Assembly: GCA_020026335.1 (NCBI GenBank) | Contig: JAHHQO010000003.1 | Coordinates: 124,001 to 188,000 of the forward strand | Origin: Alistipes sp. | GTDB lineage: Bacteria > Bacteroidota > Bacteroidia > Bacteroidales > Rikenellaceae | DNA length: 64,000 nucleotides | Direction of reading: 5' to 3' | Part shown: one piece after another, positions 43,548-52,271 of the stretch | How positions within the stretch are numbered: position 1 is the stretch's first letter | Layout: the number at the start of each line of letters is the position of its first letter | The notes under the pieces: model-generated | The model's input: the letters and a program-made list of their open reading frames with translations, nothing else | Told to the model about the DNA's origin: nothing | The model's database searches: none | Translations under genes and position numbers: made by a program

Positions 43548-45932
43548 ATGAAGCGAAATATTATTAATCGATGGAAGAAGGTATGCTGCATGTCATTACT
43601 GGCTGCTGCGGTGGCTTGTACTCCTGATAATGAGATACCGCCTGTCAAGTTCATGGATATCTCCATTGACCAGTCGGCGGTCAACGACGGCATCAAGGCC
43701 GCATGGAAAGTGGGGGAGGAAGTGTCGGTCTTTTTTGACGGTGTACACTCGCCCAAGTATTTCACCATCAAGTCGGTGAGTGCTGATGGTAATTCGGCAG
43801 TGATTAACGGAGACCTTCCCTTTGGTTTGGAGGAGGGTTGCGGTATGACGGCCGTCTATCCCGCTACGGAAATTGATGCCGACGCTGCGGCTGTTAAGGT
43901 CGATTTGTCGGAGCAGAAGTATGTCGATGGCAGACTCGATATGTCAACAATGGTCTACTCGGCAAGAGGAGCTTATCAGAAAGAAGCGACTGTGCGGATG
44001 AATCTGGTGGCACAGACCACCAAACTGACCATCAACATCGAGCCTTTCACTGGTTTCGACCCTGCGAAGTTGTCGCGTGTAGAGCTTAAGTCCGGCATGC
44101 TCACCACCAAGGGTTCGTTGAACGCCAAGGCCGGTGAGGAAGATGAGTCGTGGGGTTTTCGAGAGAGCAAGGGTGTGGTTGTCAATCTCAAAAATCCGGA
44201 GGAGCCTGCTGCACGTGCCAACGGCGGTGTGTCGCTCGATGTGATTTGTGTTCCCTCGCTGTCGGAGACCTCGGTTAACGATATCGAGTTGTATTTCACC
44301 TCGGGAGATGATATGTTTTATGCAGTCCTCGACAAAGACATTGTGGTCAACAAGAATATTGTGAATGTAACCGACCCTGTGCGGTTGCTCGATAAGGAGG
44401 AGAGTGCATCGCTGATTTTCTGGAACAAGCTCTGTCAGAAGCAACTCAACACCGGTGTCATTCGCGATAAGGACGGTGTCTTCTGTGCATATTACGAGAT
44501 AGACTATGAGGCTCGCAACATCAAGTTCCTGTCGCTGAATAAGGCGGATTACAAGGCTTATAAACCTGTCGCCGAGTCCGTGCAGAAATTCAATATGGGT
44601 TTCTATACCTTCGATTGGGAGAATTCTGTTGAGGGTGTGAAGGGTCTGCAGTATGACCCCGCGACCGATGAAGTGTCTCTAAAGGTGCAGGAGGGAGCCG
44701 TGGTGTCATTCGATAACAACTCCACTGCTGTTGATGACTTTATGCAGGGTCGTCCGAGCCACTATGAGGTAAAATTCATGAGAGGTACCGATGCCCCCTT
44801 CTTCGAGCGCGGCGCCATGTCGAAGGCCTTGTGGCAGGCTGCTATGACCCAGGGCTTCATGACGGCTATCGAGCTGAACCGTGACCGTGGTTGGGAGTTC
44901 GTGACCTACCCCAACAACTATACTTCTTATGTGACCCGTTATGAGAAACTGACCAAGGATCGCATGAAGGTTTCGTGGACGGGGGAGTTCTTCTCCGACT
45001 TCAAGATCGACCAGGAGTTGAACGAGCGTACCATTCGCCAGACCATTCTCAACACCTTTTTCGCCGAGAACAACATTTTTATTCCGGCCATGCAGGAGAC
45101 ACGCGTGTTCTTTGTCATTAATCCCGATAACCATGAGTGGCTCAAGTTCCAGCCTCAGACAGAGGACGACCTCAGTGTGGTGGATGGTACTGCCATCGAG
45201 AAGCGTCTTATCGTAAGTAAATTCGATGCAGGTGTCTTCCGTCAGGGAGCAGAGGAGGAGTTCAAGGGGTATTATCGCCTTGATATTCCCAATCTGACGG
45301 CTACATTCTATATCATGAATAAGGACAACAGCGACATACAGTATATGGAAAATGTGCCCATCGTCAATGAAAATCGCCGTATTACTTGGAAAGCCAATAT
45401 CCTGGAGGGCATTACGGGTATCGAGTTGGACAATTCCAATAACTTGAAACTCATCGGTGCTTCGGTTTCAAAGATTGACAACAATCCTACAGCGGCTACC
45501 GAGTTCCTCGACAAGGGCGCCGGACACCACTACTTCATCAACATCGACCGTAACACAGGTAAGTGCTCGAGAGGTAATATGTCACCGCTGTTTATTCAAG
45601 AGGCCATGAATCAGGGCTTCATGAAGACCATTGAGGTGAACAAGGACCGTAACTGGGAGTTCACGACCTTCCCTCACGACTGGACCTCTTACATCAATAC
45701 GCATTCCGTCATTGGCAAGGATGTGATTCTGTTCTCGAATCCTAATTTGGAGTGCAATCCCAATGATATGTTCCGTCCCGATGCCGACTTGAACAGCCGT
45801 ACGTTGCCCAACATGTTGTGTTCGTTCCACGATGAGAATATAGTGGTAAGAGCCAAGACGGGTGGACGCCGACCGTTCTATGTCATCAACAAGAAGGGTA
45901 AGGGCTGGTTCCTCTTTGATAGAAACCAATAG
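43548..45932 (+). CDS. Fimbrillin-like lipoprotein with two tandem 230-residue repeats
   Basis: 794 residues; SPII lipobox VACTP (Cys24). Residues about 35-280 resemble fimbrillin-family N-terminal domains ('AAWKVGEEVSVFFDG', TAVYPATEID). Residues about 303-534 and 555-790 are two copies of one unit: '(I/V)...DGVF...YE' / 'DAGVF...YYRLDI', then '(A/G)...QGFM.(A/T)IE(L/V)N(R/K)DR.WEF.T(Y/F)P..(Y/W)TSY' and 'F(F/Y)VIN...(W)(L/F)(K/L)F'. I recognise no named family for the repeat. As the last gene of the SusCD operon (20 bp spacing) it fits the place of a surface glycan-binding protein. A terminator follows. Confidence 0.7.
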   Translation: MKRNIINRWKKVCCMSLLAAAVACTPDNEIPPVKFMDISIDQSAVNDGIKAAWKVGEEVSVFFDGVHSPKYFTIKSVSADGNSAVINGDLPFGLEEGCGMTAVYPATEIDADAAAVKVDLSEQKYVDGRLDMSTMVYSARGAYQKEATVRMNLVAQTTKLTINIEPFTGFDPAKLSRVELKSGMLTTKGSLNAKAGEEDESWGFRESKGVVVNLKNPEEPAARANGGVSLDVICVPSLSETSVNDIELYFTSGDDMFYAVLDKDIVVNKNIVNVTDPVRLLDKEESASLIFWNKLCQKQLNTGVIRDKDGVFCAYYEIDYEARNIKFLSLNKADYKAYKPVAESVQKFNMGFYTFDWENSVEGVKGLQYDPATDEVSLKVQEGAVVSFDNNSTAVDDFMQGRPSHYEVKFMRGTDAPFFERGAMSKALWQAAMTQGFMTAIELNRDRGWEFVTYPNNYTSYVTRYEKLTKDRMKVSWTGEFFSDFKIDQELNERTIRQTILNTFFAENNIFIPAMQETRVFFVINPDNHEWLKFQPQTEDDLSVVDGTAIEKRLIVSKFDAGVFRQGAEEEFKGYYRLDIPNLTATFYIMNKDNSDIQYMENVPIVNENRRITWKANILEGITGIELDNSNNLKLIGASVSKIDNNPTAATEFLDKGAGHHYFINIDRNTGKCSRGNMSPLFIQEAMNQGFMKTIEVNKDRNWEFTTFPHDWTSYINTHSVIGKDVILFSNPNLECNPNDMFRPDADLNSRTLPNMLCSFHDENIVVRAKTGGRRPFYVINKKGKGWFLFDRNQ

Positions 45933-45949
45933 TGCCCACTATATCGCAG

Positions 45950-45987
45950 AAAAAGTCGGAGTCTATATTCAGACTCCGACTTTTTTT
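45950..45987 (+). terminator. Terminator of the SusCD/peptidase operon
   Basis: AAAAAGTCGGAGTCT / AGACTCCGACTTTTTTT, a perfect stem with a 6-nt loop and seven T. Confidence 0.9.
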
Positions 45988-46140
45988 AACATGTAAACAA
46001 GGAACTGTTGCCGACAATCTAAAGTGGAAAATAATCAATAAGTTGGACGACCAGTTACGGGTGTCGACAGACTTTTGATAATTGGAAAGTCGAGTAGAAC
46101 ACCCGAATGACACTTGAGAGGAAACTTTCTCCCCATATAC

Positions 46141-46184
46141 CAATCACCCCCAACCATAACTCTGTGGTCGGGGGTGATTTTTCA
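46141..46184. terminator. Second hairpin in convergent gap
   Basis: AATCACCCCC (46142-46151) pairs with GGGGGTGATT (46170-46179), with a further ACCA/TGGT inside; T5 follows on the plus strand only. It may be a backup terminator or serve the minus-strand operon end. Confidence 0.5.
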
Positions 46185-46207
46185 GTATATCGGAGTCTGT
46201 ATCCTAC

Positions 46208-47440
46208 TTATTTGCCGTGTCCCAATATCCACAGGGGCAGGAAGACGAAGATACCCAGCGCGAAGATGGCGAGGGTTTGTCCGATGGTCTGTCCGATGTG
46301 GGTACGGAAGCGGCGGCGGTGAATAAGGGCATAGACGAGGGCCAGCACACCTCCCAACCACAATGAATGGAGGGAGTAGGGTGCCAGACGCGGACGCACG
46401 AAGGCATCTTTCGAAGAGGTGAAGCCCAGTGCCGTGGGGAAGAGATACTCCGCCCAACGCTCCGCGGAGGTGACCCGGGTGCGTGGCATATGGAAATCCA
46501 CCAGGGAGTAGTCACGGGCATTGACCGCCATGAGTCGCTCGTCGTTGGCGCGCTGGAGAGTGATGGTCCAGTAGAATATATCGCCGATAATCATCATCGC
46601 ATCGGTCGAGGGGTTGAACCTGCCGACAGGAATCTGATGCAGCGAATAATCCTCCGCGTCAAGGGCATAGAAACGCTCCTTGCTGTCCGTCATGAAAGCG
46701 TAGTGACGGCGGTCGGGATACTCTGTAACGAAGATGTTGGTGATGTCCAGCGATGCGGGAAGACCGGTGTCGATGACACGGGGCTGTCCGTTGATTTGTC
46801 GCAGGTGGAATACCTTTCGGGCATCGTCAATGATGAAATATCCGTTGTCGTAGTCCTTCTTCAGCGATGCGTTGCCGGCCACCAGACGGGCTGGGAATCG
46901 GAAACCGGCCTCCTTGAGGGCGGTCGTGAAACGCAGGCTTTTGTCCGTGTCAATTGAGTTGGAGGCCATATCGACAAACTCCATACCCTCGTCAGTGATG
47001 CGGAACACATCGGACGGGGCGTCGAACTCCAGTCTGCGCGGATGTGACTCCAGCAGCTGGTAGAGTCCGATTTGGGGTCGGTTGATGTCCGAAGGCGAGG
47101 TGCGGAAGATAAATCCCGTACGCTCGGCATCGTGCGGCGTGACAGCCACACCCTCGATGGTCGAGGGGAAGCGTCCGTCGGCAGCCAACTGACGATAGTA
47201 GAACATGGGCATCACGCTGTCGGTCTGCCTTTCGTTGTAGATATTGCCGTTGAAGTCGCGGCTCATCACATTGCCGTTCTCGTCATAGTCGAGTGATACG
47301 AACGAATGAACGATGCAACTGTAAAGGGTGAAGGGGTGCCACACAGGATTGGTGGTCAGAAAGGCCAGCAACCACGGAAGCAGCCACGCCAACAGACCGC
47401 AAGCCAGAACGACAACACCTGTTTTGATAATCTTAATCAT
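46208..47440 (-). CDS. DUF4857-like membrane protein
   Basis: 410 residues, predicted inner membrane. One N-terminal helix (IIKTGVVVLACGLLAWLLPWLLAFL), a large soluble region (about 30-340) and two C-terminal helices (SLWLGGVLALVYALI and AIFALGIFVFLPLWILG). The layout and its position after an ABC permease match the DUF4857 family as I remember it; assignment is from memory, not a search. Possibly an accessory periplasmic subunit of the ABC transporter. Last gene of the seven-gene operon, 25 bp after the permease. Confidence 0.65.
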   Translation of the reverse strand: MIKIIKTGVVVLACGLLAWLLPWLLAFLTTNPVWHPFTLYSCIVHSFVSLDYDENGNVMSRDFNGNIYNERQTDSVMPMFYYRQLAADGRFPSTIEGVAVTPHDAERTGFIFRTSPSDINRPQIGLYQLLESHPRRLEFDAPSDVFRITDEGMEFVDMASNSIDTDKSLRFTTALKEAGFRFPARLVAGNASLKKDYDNGYFIIDDARKVFHLRQINGQPRVIDTGLPASLDITNIFVTEYPDRRHYAFMTDSKERFYALDAEDYSLHQIPVGRFNPSTDAMMIIGDIFYWTITLQRANDERLMAVNARDYSLVDFHMPRTRVTSAERWAEYLFPTALGFTSSKDAFVRPRLAPYSLHSLWLGGVLALVYALIHRRRFRTHIGQTIGQTLAIFALGIFVFLPLWILGHGK

Positions 47441-47465
47441 AAGTCAAAAAAATCTGTAAAGTGGG

Positions 47466-48137
47466 TTAATCCTGGCAGCCCTCTTTGAAGCGGCGTACCG
47501 ACAACAGGGGCAGGAAGAAAACACCTGCCAGCAACACGATAATCCACGGCAGCATACCGTCGTAGGACTGGGGAACATCGCTGAGGTAGAACATACGGCA
47601 GATGCCCAGCGTGATGACGATATAGATACCGCGGCGGTAGCGTGTGGGTTCGAGACATATCCATGCGCAGAGCATGTAGAGCACGAGTCCGCCCAGCCAC
47701 CACGGCATGGCGGTCATCAGCGCGCGTGAGGTCAGCTCATCGGTCACCAGGGTGTGGAAGTAGCCCCACACCATCAGTGCCTGAATGGCAAACAGCAGGG
47801 TGAGGATACCCAATCCCATTGCCGCCATGAGCAGAATCATGCGGTGCTGTGAGTAGGGGAGATGGAGGGTCAGCTTCAGACGCTTGCGCAACATTTCGGG
47901 AATGAACTGCGTGAGCGAGAGCAGCAGACCTGCCACCAGCGGCACGAAGCGCAACATCTCGATGAAGACCACCTCTTTGTCGAGCATAATCTGCCACAAA
48001 TGGGGTGCTCCGTTGAGGGTGACGGCGCGGTCGATGCGCAACAGCACGTAGGCCGTGATACCGATGAGGGCGATGGCCAGCACCGGCAGCAGGGAGCGCA
48101 TCTTAATCCACTCTTTATAGAAAATGGCTTTTTCCAT
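47466..48137 (-). CDS. ABC transporter permease subunit
   Basis: 223 residues from ATG 48137 (a TTG three codons earlier is possible). Six hydrophobic helices: LLPVLAIALIGITAYVLL, MLRFVPLVAGLLLSL, MILLMAAMGLGILTLLFAIQAL, AMPWWLGGLVLYMLCAWICL, IYIVITLGICRMFYL and MLPWIIVLLAGVFFLPLL. ABC-2 type topology with a cytoplasmic 'FYKEWIKMRS' start, typical of ATPase-permease pairs. The start lies 5 bp after the ATPase stop. Direction of transport is not evident; ABC-2 permeases usually export. Confidence 0.75.
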   Translation of the reverse strand: MEKAIFYKEWIKMRSLLPVLAIALIGITAYVLLRIDRAVTLNGAPHLWQIMLDKEVVFIEMLRFVPLVAGLLLSLTQFIPEMLRKRLKLTLHLPYSQHRMILLMAAMGLGILTLLFAIQALMVWGYFHTLVTDELTSRALMTAMPWWLGGLVLYMLCAWICLEPTRYRRGIYIVITLGICRMFYLSDVPQSYDGMLPWIIVLLAGVFFLPLLSVRRFKEGCQD

Positions 48138-48142
48138 GGTTG

Positions 48143-49027
48143 TCAATATTTTCCTGTCAGACCGATGAACGCGTCTTCCAGATTGAGAGTTTCACGAGTC
48201 AGTTCCCCGAACGGAACGCCTGCCTGTCGGAGTCTTTCGGCCACCTTTTCGCTCGATTCGAACGAGAAGAGCTCGGCTCCCTGACGGCCCACCTGCGGAT
48301 GGTAACAACCCTCGATGTCGGGCAGCGAGTCCTGCGGTGTGGAGAAGGTGTAGCGTCCGAAGGTGGAGAGCAGCTCCCTGACGGGCATCTGCACCATGAT
48401 GTGACCGTAGTCCATGATGATGCAGTCGTCGATGAGTTTCTCCATGTCCTGAATGATGTGCGAGGTCAGAAACACGGTCTTGTCCTCGGCACGGGCATAG
48501 TCGCGCAGATACTCCACAAACAGACGGCGGTAACCGGGGTCGAGCCCCATCGAGAAGTCGTCGAGAATGAGCAGCTCGGCGTCCTGTGCCAGAATAAGAC
48601 CCAGAGCCACCTGCGACTGCTGTCCGCACGACATACGCGAGATGCGCTGACGGGGTGCCACCTTGAGTTTCTCCATCAGACCGTAGTAGGCATCACGATT
48701 CCAGCGCGGATAGAACGGCGCGTAGAACTTCTCAATCTCCTCGATGGTCATGTAGGAGTATTGCACGTGTCCCTCGATGAGCAGTGCTATCTTCTGACGG
48801 GTCTGCGGGGTGATGTGGTGCAACTCCTCGCCGAAGATGCGACACTCGCCCGAATAGGGCTTCAGATAGCCACTCAGGATGTTGATGGTCGTGGTTTTAC
48901 CCGTGCCATTTTTGCCCAAAAGGCCGAGTATTCTGCCTTTTGGCACATTAAAACTTAAATCGCTGTAAATGAGTCGCTTCCCATAATAATGGGTCAAGTG
49001 ACTGCATTCGATAACATTGTCTCTCAT
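48143..49027 (-). CDS. ABC transporter ATP-binding protein
   Basis: 294 residues, one nucleotide-binding domain. Walker A GKNGTGKT (38-45), a degenerate signature S-C-G-Q-Q (133-137), Walker B LLILD (152-156) followed by D157 where the catalytic Glu is usual, then FSMGLDPGYRR and the H-loop H190. The C-terminal 80 residues extend beyond the NBD, as in CcmA/NatA-like export ATPases. It pairs with the permease downstream. The Glu-to-Asp change lowers but need not abolish hydrolysis, and may be a subfamily feature. Confidence 0.88.
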   Translation of the reverse strand: MRDNVIECSHLTHYYGKRLIYSDLSFNVPKGRILGLLGKNGTGKTTTINILSGYLKPYSGECRIFGEELHHITPQTRQKIALLIEGHVQYSYMTIEEIEKFYAPFYPRWNRDAYYGLMEKLKVAPRQRISRMSCGQQSQVALGLILAQDAELLILDDFSMGLDPGYRRLFVEYLRDYARAEDKTVFLTSHIIQDMEKLIDDCIIMDYGHIMVQMPVRELLSTFGRYTFSTPQDSLPDIEGCYHPQVGRQGAELFSFESSEKVAERLRQAGVPFGELTRETLNLEDAFIGLTGKY

Positions 49028-49035
49028 CGGACAGA

Positions 49036-50277
49036 CTACATCAGTGTGGGTTTCGATTCGGGAATGAAGTCTACCGTCGAGTTGTTGGTGTCCTTGAGCA
49101 GTGTGACGCCTTCGCCCATATCGATGCGCTTGCGGACAACGCTCTTGCCGTAGCGAGAAGAGTCTTTGTCGACCTTACCGCAGTAGCTCCAACCCGAGTC
49201 GAGAGAGGGCGAGGTAACAATCCATGCGAACATCTCCTCGATGCTGAGGTTCACGGCGTCGGCAATCCAGGTGTTGGGGAATTTCCAGTAGTCCTGCGAC
49301 ATGGGGAAAGTACCGTACTCGGGAACGACAACGTCATAGTTTACAGTGTACATGTTGTCGTTGGCGAACGATTGTGCGGTCACACCCTCACCGAAACGAC
49401 CGATGGCGTAAGACTTGAAACCACGGTTGTGGAAGGTCCACATCATATCGGGGCCGAGTGACGATGCAATCATGTTGGGAACATTGGGGTTGTCTACGTC
49501 CTCATCATCGTTGGGGTTGTAGTATTCGAAAGCGGCCTTCGACAAATCCATCGAACGGGGGTTGTACTTGCGGTGGTCGATGGCGGTGTCGGCAATGACA
49601 ATCGACTTGCCCGGCTCAACGGGATACTCCTTGCCCGAACCGGGAACAATGAGGATATTGCTGATGGAGAAGTACTCGCTCATGATGTCGGGGGTGTAGT
49701 TCATCTTCTCGACAGTCAGGAAGGCCGAATCCATGAGAACAAGACCATCGGCATAGAGAATCTGGTCGGAGTTGTTGGTGATTTTGACATACTGGTCACC
49801 GAAGTACTGGTTACCATCGGCTGTGGTGGTACCGGTGAAGAAAATCTCCTCGATGATGAAGTCCTTCGATGCGAGGGTCGAAATAGAGGTCTCGATGCTC
49901 ACCTCGTTCTTGTTGCCTTCGACAACATTGATACCTTCGCGAGAAGCCTCGATGAAGCTCTCCGACACAGCACCGTTGAGCGAGTAGCTCACCTTACCGG
50001 TCAGTGTCAGATTGTAGGCACCAGCTCCAAGACGGGTGTTCACCACATAGCTGCCCTCACTTTCGGGAGCAAACTCCTTCATCTCGATAACCTTGCCCGA
50101 AGAGACTTCGGTAAACATGGCGTTGAGGCTCTTCAGTTCGGGTTTCTCCACGCTGATGGGCATGTTGATGTGTACGGCTACTTCGGCTCCCATGGGGGGA
50201 TTCTCATCGGAGTCGCTACAAGCTGCAAACACGAGAAGCGATGCAGCAAAAATCAAATTGAAAAATTTTGTCATCAT
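49036..50277 (-). CDS. DUF4876-like lipoprotein
   Basis: 413 residues; lipobox LVFAACSDSD. An N-terminal Ig-like/carboxypeptidase-regulatory-like segment (about 30-125) precedes a region with 'DFIIEEIFFTGTTTADGNQYFGDQYVKITNNSDQILYADGL', the kind of opening found in DUF4876 proteins (name from memory). No enzymatic motif seen. In the operon it follows the barrel protein after 31 bp and precedes the ABC ATPase by 8 bp, so it may be the substrate-capture or surface partner of the TonB receptor in place of SusD. Confidence 0.65.
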   Translation of the reverse strand: MMTKFFNLIFAASLLVFAACSDSDENPPMGAEVAVHINMPISVEKPELKSLNAMFTEVSSGKVIEMKEFAPESEGSYVVNTRLGAGAYNLTLTGKVSYSLNGAVSESFIEASREGINVVEGNKNEVSIETSISTLASKDFIIEEIFFTGTTTADGNQYFGDQYVKITNNSDQILYADGLVLMDSAFLTVEKMNYTPDIMSEYFSISNILIVPGSGKEYPVEPGKSIVIADTAIDHRKYNPRSMDLSKAAFEYYNPNDDEDVDNPNVPNMIASSLGPDMMWTFHNRGFKSYAIGRFGEGVTAQSFANDNMYTVNYDVVVPEYGTFPMSQDYWKFPNTWIADAVNLSIEEMFAWIVTSPSLDSGWSYCGKVDKDSSRYGKSVVRKRIDMGEGVTLLKDTNNSTVDFIPESKPTLM

Positions 50278-50308
50278 AGTTTTGTTGTTTTGTAATTCAT
50301 ATTGGGTT

Positions 50309-51883
50309 TTAAAATGTTATTCCGGCTTGTATTTCCACAATGTGCGACAACTTACCGTCCGAGAAACGGCGGAAGTGGTAGTTGGCCGCAGCAAAGAGGT
50401 TGATTTTCCGTCCCACGGTGTGGTCGGCACGCAGACCGCCGTGCAGGAGCAGGGCGTCGAGCTGCATACGCTCGTAGTCGTGGCGCACCATCTTCACCAT
50501 CGAAGGCTGGAGGTTGGCCACCGCCAGCAGCAGGTGGGGACTCATTGCGGAGCGATAACCCGCACCCAACTCGGTGCGCAGTTGCAGACGGTCGTGCTTG
50601 ATGGTGTATGCGCCATCGACACCGCCCGACAGGTAGCTGATTTCGCGGTTCTGCTTCGGGTAGAGGTAATCCTCGGTCTGTCGGCTGTACTCCACCCACG
50701 GAGCTGCATTCCAACTGTGGCGCGAGGTCTGACGGCCGACATAACCGTCTGCGCGTGCCGACAGACGGCTGTATTCGTACATCTTCAAATGTCCCTCCAC
50801 GGCGTAGATGTTCGAGAGCTTCTCACCCACGATACTCTCCGTGCCGGGACGATACTGGTAGAACAAATGTCCTGCCAAACCCCAGTGCAGGGTGTTGCGT
50901 GCCGCGGTGTGACCGATGTGGGCGGTCAGCGTTTGGGGCTTGATGTGTTGCAGGGGCAGGTTGTTGAACGAGATGAGGATTTTCTCCACCTTGCGGAACT
51001 GATACTCTGCCGAGGCGAACCAACCCTCTCTGCCCTTGCGGGGCGAGAAGGTGAACGAAAGGGTGTAGCCGCTGCCGCGATACTGACTGCCCGAGTCATT
51101 ACCCGTAAATCGTGCGTAGTGCGAGCCGAGTCCCGAAAGGTGGTACTCCGACTTCACACCGAGCGGATTGTAGTAATCCACATTGCCGCGCTGCTTGTAT
51201 ATTTCCACCTTGAAGGCGAGTCCCGTGAGGTACTTGCCCGTGTTGAAACCCACACCGCCGCCAAATTGCAACTGCGTGGTGATGTTTCGCGGACGGGGGT
51301 CTACATCGCGGTATTCGTGTTGTGCGCGGATGTCGGCTTCCAGAGCCCATGTCCATGTGTTCCGCTGCTGTCCGTAACCGCCACCGAAGGTGTAGGTCTC
51401 GGAGGTGAGGTCACCGCCCAGAGAGTCTGCCGTGATGTAGGGGTAGATATAGTCGAGGTCGGACGACGAGTTCCACACCACATTGCGCACTTTACCGCGT
51501 TGGTAACCTGCCTTACCCCACACCGAGCTTCGGGGCGAGAGGTGGCGGTACGACTCCGCGGAGAAGAATCCGTAATCCGAACCCTCACCCAACGCCAGAC
51601 GCTGTGCCTCCTCCTCACCGTGGTGGTGATAGCCGATGCCGGCCTGTGAGAAGTCTCTTTCGTAGGCCTTGGTGTGAACGGCAGGGTTGCTGTGGAGTAT
51701 CGACGTCATCTCTTTTTGGGGCAGGAACTGCTCCTCCAGAGCGAGGAACAACTCGTTCTGCTTGTCGGAGCGCAGCATCTTGGCACGTGCCACCGTGTCG
51801 GTGGCCGGTTCGGTAGCCTGCACCGTGGAGAGCAGACTCGCCGCGGTAAGTAATGACGACAACAGATATATTGCTTTTTTCAT
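50309..51883 (-). CDS. DUF6850-like outer-membrane beta-barrel protein
   Basis: 524 residues with a signal peptide (MKKAIYLLSSLLTAASLLSTVQA). From about residue 100 onward the sequence alternates aromatic and polar residues in strand-like blocks ('YTFGGGYGQQRNTWTWALEADIRAQ', 'QLRTELGAGYRSAM') and ends in VEIQAGITF, a C-terminal beta-barrel sorting signal with terminal Phe. This fits the DUF6850 outer-membrane barrels that I associate with DUF4876 genes. No plug domain or TonB box is visible, so it is not a TonB receptor. It lies 7 bp after the small lipoprotein gene. Confidence 0.65.
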   Translation of the reverse strand: MKKAIYLLSSLLTAASLLSTVQATEPATDTVARAKMLRSDKQNELFLALEEQFLPQKEMTSILHSNPAVHTKAYERDFSQAGIGYHHHGEEEAQRLALGEGSDYGFFSAESYRHLSPRSSVWGKAGYQRGKVRNVVWNSSSDLDYIYPYITADSLGGDLTSETYTFGGGYGQQRNTWTWALEADIRAQHEYRDVDPRPRNITTQLQFGGGVGFNTGKYLTGLAFKVEIYKQRGNVDYYNPLGVKSEYHLSGLGSHYARFTGNDSGSQYRGSGYTLSFTFSPRKGREGWFASAEYQFRKVEKILISFNNLPLQHIKPQTLTAHIGHTAARNTLHWGLAGHLFYQYRPGTESIVGEKLSNIYAVEGHLKMYEYSRLSARADGYVGRQTSRHSWNAAPWVEYSRQTEDYLYPKQNREISYLSGGVDGAYTIKHDRLQLRTELGAGYRSAMSPHLLLAVANLQPSMVKMVRHDYERMQLDALLLHGGLRADHTVGRKINLFAAANYHFRRFSDGKLSHIVEIQAGITF

Positions 51884-51890
51884 GTCGGTG

Positions 51891-52271
51891 TCAGTTTTTG
51901 AATATCAAATCAATGGTTGCCGCGTTGCTGTCGGCGACAAACTTCATGGGGGTGTTGTCCACGACCACCTCGCTGAAGCGGTGACGCCCCTCCGCATCGT
52001 AGTAGGTCATGCCACCGCCCTCGTTGATGCTCAGTCGGTAGAGCCCTTTCAGCAGGCGCACCTCCAATCGTCCGTTGATGAAGTCCGAAGTGGAGACCTT
52101 CTGTCGGGTGTTGATGTTCTCGAAGACCATTGTGGCCTGAAAACGTACCATCTCGATGCCCTCGGGCGGTTGTACGGTGATGGTCACCTCCGTGAAGAGC
52201 GGTTCTGTATCTTTCTCGACGCATGCCAGTGGCAGAAGTGCTAAAAGCAGCAGGTATATTCTGAGTTTCAT
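51891..52271 (-). CDS. Small lipoprotein of unknown function
   Basis: 126 residues; lipobox LPLACVEKD at about residue 17. The rest is compatible with a small beta-sandwich ('VTITVQPPEGIEMVRFQATMVFEN', 'NGRLEVRLLKGLYRLSINEGG'). Its ATG overlaps the TonB receptor stop codon by one base (TAATG), so translation is coupled. No family recognised. The tight coupling points to a function in complex with the receptor. Confidence 0.7.
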   Translation of the reverse strand: MKLRIYLLLLALLPLACVEKDTEPLFTEVTITVQPPEGIEMVRFQATMVFENINTRQKVSTSDFINGRLEVRLLKGLYRLSINEGGGMTYYDAEGRHRFSEVVVDNTPMKFVADSNAATIDLIFKN

